From contig NZ_SJNZ01000019.1 in NCBI RefSeq assembly GCF_004331155.1, positions 2 to 61,628 of the forward strand: a stretch of DNA of 61,627 bases. The letters run 5' to 3'. Numbering within the stretch: position 1 is the first letter of the stretch; each line of letters starts with the position of its first letter. Of the stretch, positions 58,741 to 61,627 are shown one piece after another. A program made the position numbers and the translations under genes. A model generated the notes under the pieces. It saw nothing but the letters and a program-made list of their open reading frames with translations, searched no databases and was not told the origin of the DNA. Origin of the DNA: Acinetobacter terrestris (GTDB lineage: Bacteria; Pseudomonadota; Gammaproteobacteria; Pseudomonadales; Moraxellaceae).

Positions 58741-61455
58741 TTAGTTCTCCTCACCTGTTGGTTCTTTATAATCCGCAACCGCTTGAACTTCTGGATGGGT
58801 TTGAGGCGCCCACGCTACTGGACGGTCTGTATCTAGCTCAAAGCTTGAAATCGCATCCTTGACTAAACGCGCATCCACTTCGCCTTCATCCGCTAATTTT
58901 TTCAATGTCGCAACCACAATGTGCGCTGCATCGACACCAAAGAAACTGCGCAAATTGCCACGCGTATCTGAACGGCCATAACCATCTGTACCTAAAGTCA
59001 CATATGGACGGTTGTCGGGAAGATAGGCACGGATTTGTTCGCTATAGGCACGCATATGATCGGTTGCAGAAACCACGATACCGTCGGTACTACGCAATTG
59101 CTGAGAGACCCAGCCTTCTTGTGCTTCTTCCGCCAATGGATGCAGGCGGTTGTATTCTTCAACGGCCATGCCATCACGTGCAAGTTCGTTGTAGCTGGTT
59201 ACGCTCCACACGTTTGAATTGATCTGGTATTCATCACGCAGAATTTTCCCAGCTTTAATCACTTCACGCAGAATCACGCCTGAACCCAATAACTGAACAG
59301 TGGCTTTTTCATCTTCTTCAAGCAAGTACATACCACGTTTAATGCCTTCCTCAACCCCTTGTGGCATTGGCGGATGCTCGTAGTTTTCATTCATTACTGT
59401 CAGGTAATAGAACACACGTTCCTGGTTGACATACATGCGTTGTAAACCGTCATGCACAATCACCGCAAGTTCATAACCGAAACATGGATCATACGCCACG
59501 CAGTTTGGAATGGTGCCGGCAAGAATGTGTGAGTGACCATCCTGATGCTGCAAGCCTTCACCATTTAATGTGGTACGGCCTGCTGTTGCACCGAGCAAGA
59601 AACCTTGTGCCTGAGCATCGCCCGCAGCCCATGCAATGTCGCCAATACGCTGGAAGCCGAACATCGAGTAGTACATGTACATTGGAATCATCGGCAAGTT
59701 ATTGGTTGAATAACTGGTGGCCAATGCCGCCCATGCACTCATCGCACCGGCTTCGTTAATTCCTTCTTGCAGCATGTGACCATCTTTGGCCTCACGATAG
59801 TTCATCAGCTGTTCTTGGTCTTCAGGGGTGTATTTCTGACCATGTGCAGCGTAAATACCCAACTGACGGAACATGCCTTCCAAACCAAAAGTACGCGCTT
59901 CATCGGGAACAATCGGCACCACGCGGTTTTTAATGGCTTTTTCTTTTAATAATGCAGAAATTAAACGCACCATCACCATGGTGGTCGATTGCTGCTTGCC
60001 ATTTGAGCCTTTTAACACGGCATCAAATACAGACAACTCAGGAATTGGCAATGATTCACTTTCTTTACGACGCGCTGGCAGATAACCGCCTAAAGCTTCA
60101 CGACGCGCCTTCATGTATTTCAGTTCAGGCGAGTTTTCGCTTGGACGATAGAATGGAACTTCTTCAAGCTGTTCATCAGTAAATGGCAGGTTAAAACGGT
60201 TACGAACGTATTTTAAAGATTCAAGCTGCATCTTTTTAATCTGATGCGTTTTGTTGACTGCTTCAATTTCTTCAGACAGACCATAACCTTTGACAGTTTT
60301 CGCCAGGATGACCGTTGGCTGACCTGTTGACTTCATTGCTTCGGCATAAGCCGCATACACTTTGTATGGATCATGACCGCCGCGGTTTAAATTATCAATA
60401 TCTTCATCACTGAGGTCTTTCACCAGCTCTTCAGCTTCAGGATATTTACCGAAGAAGTGTGCACGGGTATATGCCCCGCCTTTCACTTGGTAACGTTGAT
60501 AATCACCGTCTACCGCTTCATCCATAATCGCTTTCAGCGCGCCAGATTTATCTTTATCCAATAGCGGATCCCAATGGCGGCCCCATACCACTTTAATGAC
60601 ACGCCAGCCGGCACCCCGAAACAGTGATTCAAGTTCCTGAATAATTTTACCATTACCGCGAACAGGACCATCCAGACGTTGTAAGTTACAGTTCACCACC
60701 CAGATCAGGTTATCGAGCTTTTCACGACCCGCAAGTGAAATCGCACCGGTACTTTCTGGCTCGTCCATTTCACCATCGCCCAGATAAGCCCAGACTTTAC
60801 GGTCTTCTTCTTTGATCAGACTACGGTTCATCAAATATTTTTGAATATGTGCCTGATAGATCGACATGATTGGACCCAGACCCATCGATACGGTCGGGAA
60901 CTGCCAATAGTCTGGCATTAAGTAAGGATGCGGATAACTTGGCAGACCATTCCCGTTCACTTCACGGCGGAAGTTACCCAGTTGTTCTTCGGTCAGGCGG
61001 CCTTCAAGAAATGAACGTGCATATACGCCCGGTGCGCAGTGACCTTGATAATAGATCATGTCACCGCCGAAATGATCATTGCCTGCACGGAAGAAATGGT
61101 TAAAACCGACATCATACAAGGTGGCTGAAGAAGCAAAACTGGCCAGGTGACCACCGAGATCGTCACCGGTTTTATTGGCACGCAGTACCATGGCCAAAGC
61201 ATTCCAGCGAATCAATGCGCGAATACGGCGTTCCATGTCTTGGTCACCCGGCATGGCTGGGGTTTCTTCAACTGAAATGGTGTTGAGATAAGGAGTATTT
61301 AGACGCTGAATGGGAACATGGGTAGCGATTGCGCGTTGGTAGAGCTTTTCAAGCAAAAAGGCCGCTCGCTCCGTTCCCATGTGTTGTAAAACCGAGTCGA
61401 AAGCATCTTGCCATTCTTGGGTTTCTTGCGCGTCAGTATCACCATAAAACGCCAT
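58741..61455 (-). CDS. aceE: pyruvate dehydrogenase E1 component
   Basis: A 904-aa homodimeric E1 (E. coli 887) that decarboxylates pyruvate with thiamine diphosphate and passes the acetyl group to the E2 lipoyl arm. The ThDP motif GDGEMDEPES is near residue 230. Other family blocks are DLGGHLASFASSATLYDVGF and GFQRIGDIAWAAGDAQAQGF. It forms an aceE-aceF operon with its promoter in 61456-61600. No pdhR or operator was recognised within the window. Confidence 0.98.
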   Translation of the reverse strand: MAFYGDTDAQETQEWQDAFDSVLQHMGTERAAFLLEKLYQRAIATHVPIQRLNTPYLNTISVEETPAMPGDQDMERRIRALIRWNALAMVLRANKTGDDLGGHLASFASSATLYDVGFNHFFRAGNDHFGGDMIYYQGHCAPGVYARSFLEGRLTEEQLGNFRREVNGNGLPSYPHPYLMPDYWQFPTVSMGLGPIMSIYQAHIQKYLMNRSLIKEEDRKVWAYLGDGEMDEPESTGAISLAGREKLDNLIWVVNCNLQRLDGPVRGNGKIIQELESLFRGAGWRVIKVVWGRHWDPLLDKDKSGALKAIMDEAVDGDYQRYQVKGGAYTRAHFFGKYPEAEELVKDLSDEDIDNLNRGGHDPYKVYAAYAEAMKSTGQPTVILAKTVKGYGLSEEIEAVNKTHQIKKMQLESLKYVRNRFNLPFTDEQLEEVPFYRPSENSPELKYMKARREALGGYLPARRKESESLPIPELSVFDAVLKGSNGKQQSTTMVMVRLISALLKEKAIKNRVVPIVPDEARTFGLEGMFRQLGIYAAHGQKYTPEDQEQLMNYREAKDGHMLQEGINEAGAMSAWAALATSYSTNNLPMIPMYMYYSMFGFQRIGDIAWAAGDAQAQGFLLGATAGRTTLNGEGLQHQDGHSHILAGTIPNCVAYDPCFGYELAVIVHDGLQRMYVNQERVFYYLTVMNENYEHPPMPQGVEEGIKRGMYLLEEDEKATVQLLGSGVILREVIKAGKILRDEYQINSNVWSVTSYNELARDGMAVEEYNRLHPLAEEAQEGWVSQQLRSTDGIVVSATDHMRAYSEQIRAYLPDNRPYVTLGTDGYGRSDTRGNLRSFFGVDAAHIVVATLKKLADEGEVDARLVKDAISSFELDTDRPVAWAPQTHPEVQAVADYKEPTGEEN

Positions 61456-61597
61456 ATTCCACCTATTCCTTGAACCTATATATATTCTCTATATGTACCA
61501 TACTTTAGCGGGCTTCAGTTATTGCCACAGCTGAATACGGAATAGCACTATTATTTAGATAATAAATACCCATTGACTATTCTTTACGCAATAAAAC

Positions 61598-61627
61598 AAA
61601 AAACCGCCAATATAGGCGGTTTTTTTT
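61598..61627. terminator. bidirectional terminator upstream of aceE
   Basis: AAAAAACCGCC pairs with GGCGGTTTTTT around AATATA. It isolates the aceE promoter from a gene beyond the right edge of the window. Confidence 0.85.

Overview
The window is about 61.6 kb of low-GC gammaproteobacterial chromosome. It is almost certainly from an Acinetobacter that is not clearly A. baumannii. The main support is an Omp33-36-type porin family with the PLAEAAFL signature, an intrinsic-type OXA class D beta-lactamase, a type II glutaminase-asparaginase of the A. glutaminasificans kind, and a crbS/crbR/actP/acs acetate locus. Most of it is core chromosome. Mobile and decayed DNA is limited to an IS982-family remnant at the left edge, an Abi_C-domain remnant at about 17.1 kb, a truncated porin at 46.4 kb, and two copies of a palindromic repeat element.

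Left part (0-20 kb): IS982 remnant and a TTTA microsatellite, periplasmic glutaminase-asparaginase, a small conserved ORF, tRNA-Thr(UGU), an FAD oxidoreductase/methyltransferase pair, divergent pirin and YcaC-type hydrolase followed by a LysR regulator, ahpC, yajR-ssb, a DUF475/TerC membrane protein, tenA (thiamine salvage), GlpM-like and DUF1304 membrane proteins, uvrA, a membrane diguanylate cyclase and an OXA beta-lactamase.

Middle (20-42 kb): a 1.1-kb AT-rich gap holding two candidate small RNAs, an Omp33-36 porin, betT and a pore-loop channel. An acetate/sulfur district follows. yjcH-actP is divergent from the CrbS-type hybrid sensor kinase; the LuxR-type partner CrbR lies nearby and acs lies 4.4 kb further on. 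Between crbR and acs sits an organosulfur block: an MsuE-like FMN reductase, an SfnG-like dimethylsulfone monooxygenase, a riboflavin-synthase-like protein and an SfnB/DszC-like flavoprotein. DUF805, MscS and RsmE follow.

Right part (42-61.6 kb): waaA, an Old Yellow Enzyme with an ArsR regulator, prfB with its programmed +1 frameshift, a tandem array of Omp33-36 paralogs (one truncated, two intact), the glmM-pdxH-recJ run, guaB, a YkgJ cysteine-cluster protein, an ODP-type metallo-beta-lactamase-fold protein, a TMEM165/GDT1-family manganese exporter preceded by a yybP-ykoY manganese riboswitch, and aceE-aceF.

The observations most worth follow-up are three promoter-to-terminator small-RNA candidates, a two-copy three-hairpin repeat element whose arm sequences differ while pairing is kept, the manganese riboswitch, the porin array with a decayed member, and the acetate/organosulfur neighbourhood. 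No previously undescribed multigene defence or biosynthetic system could be identified with confidence.
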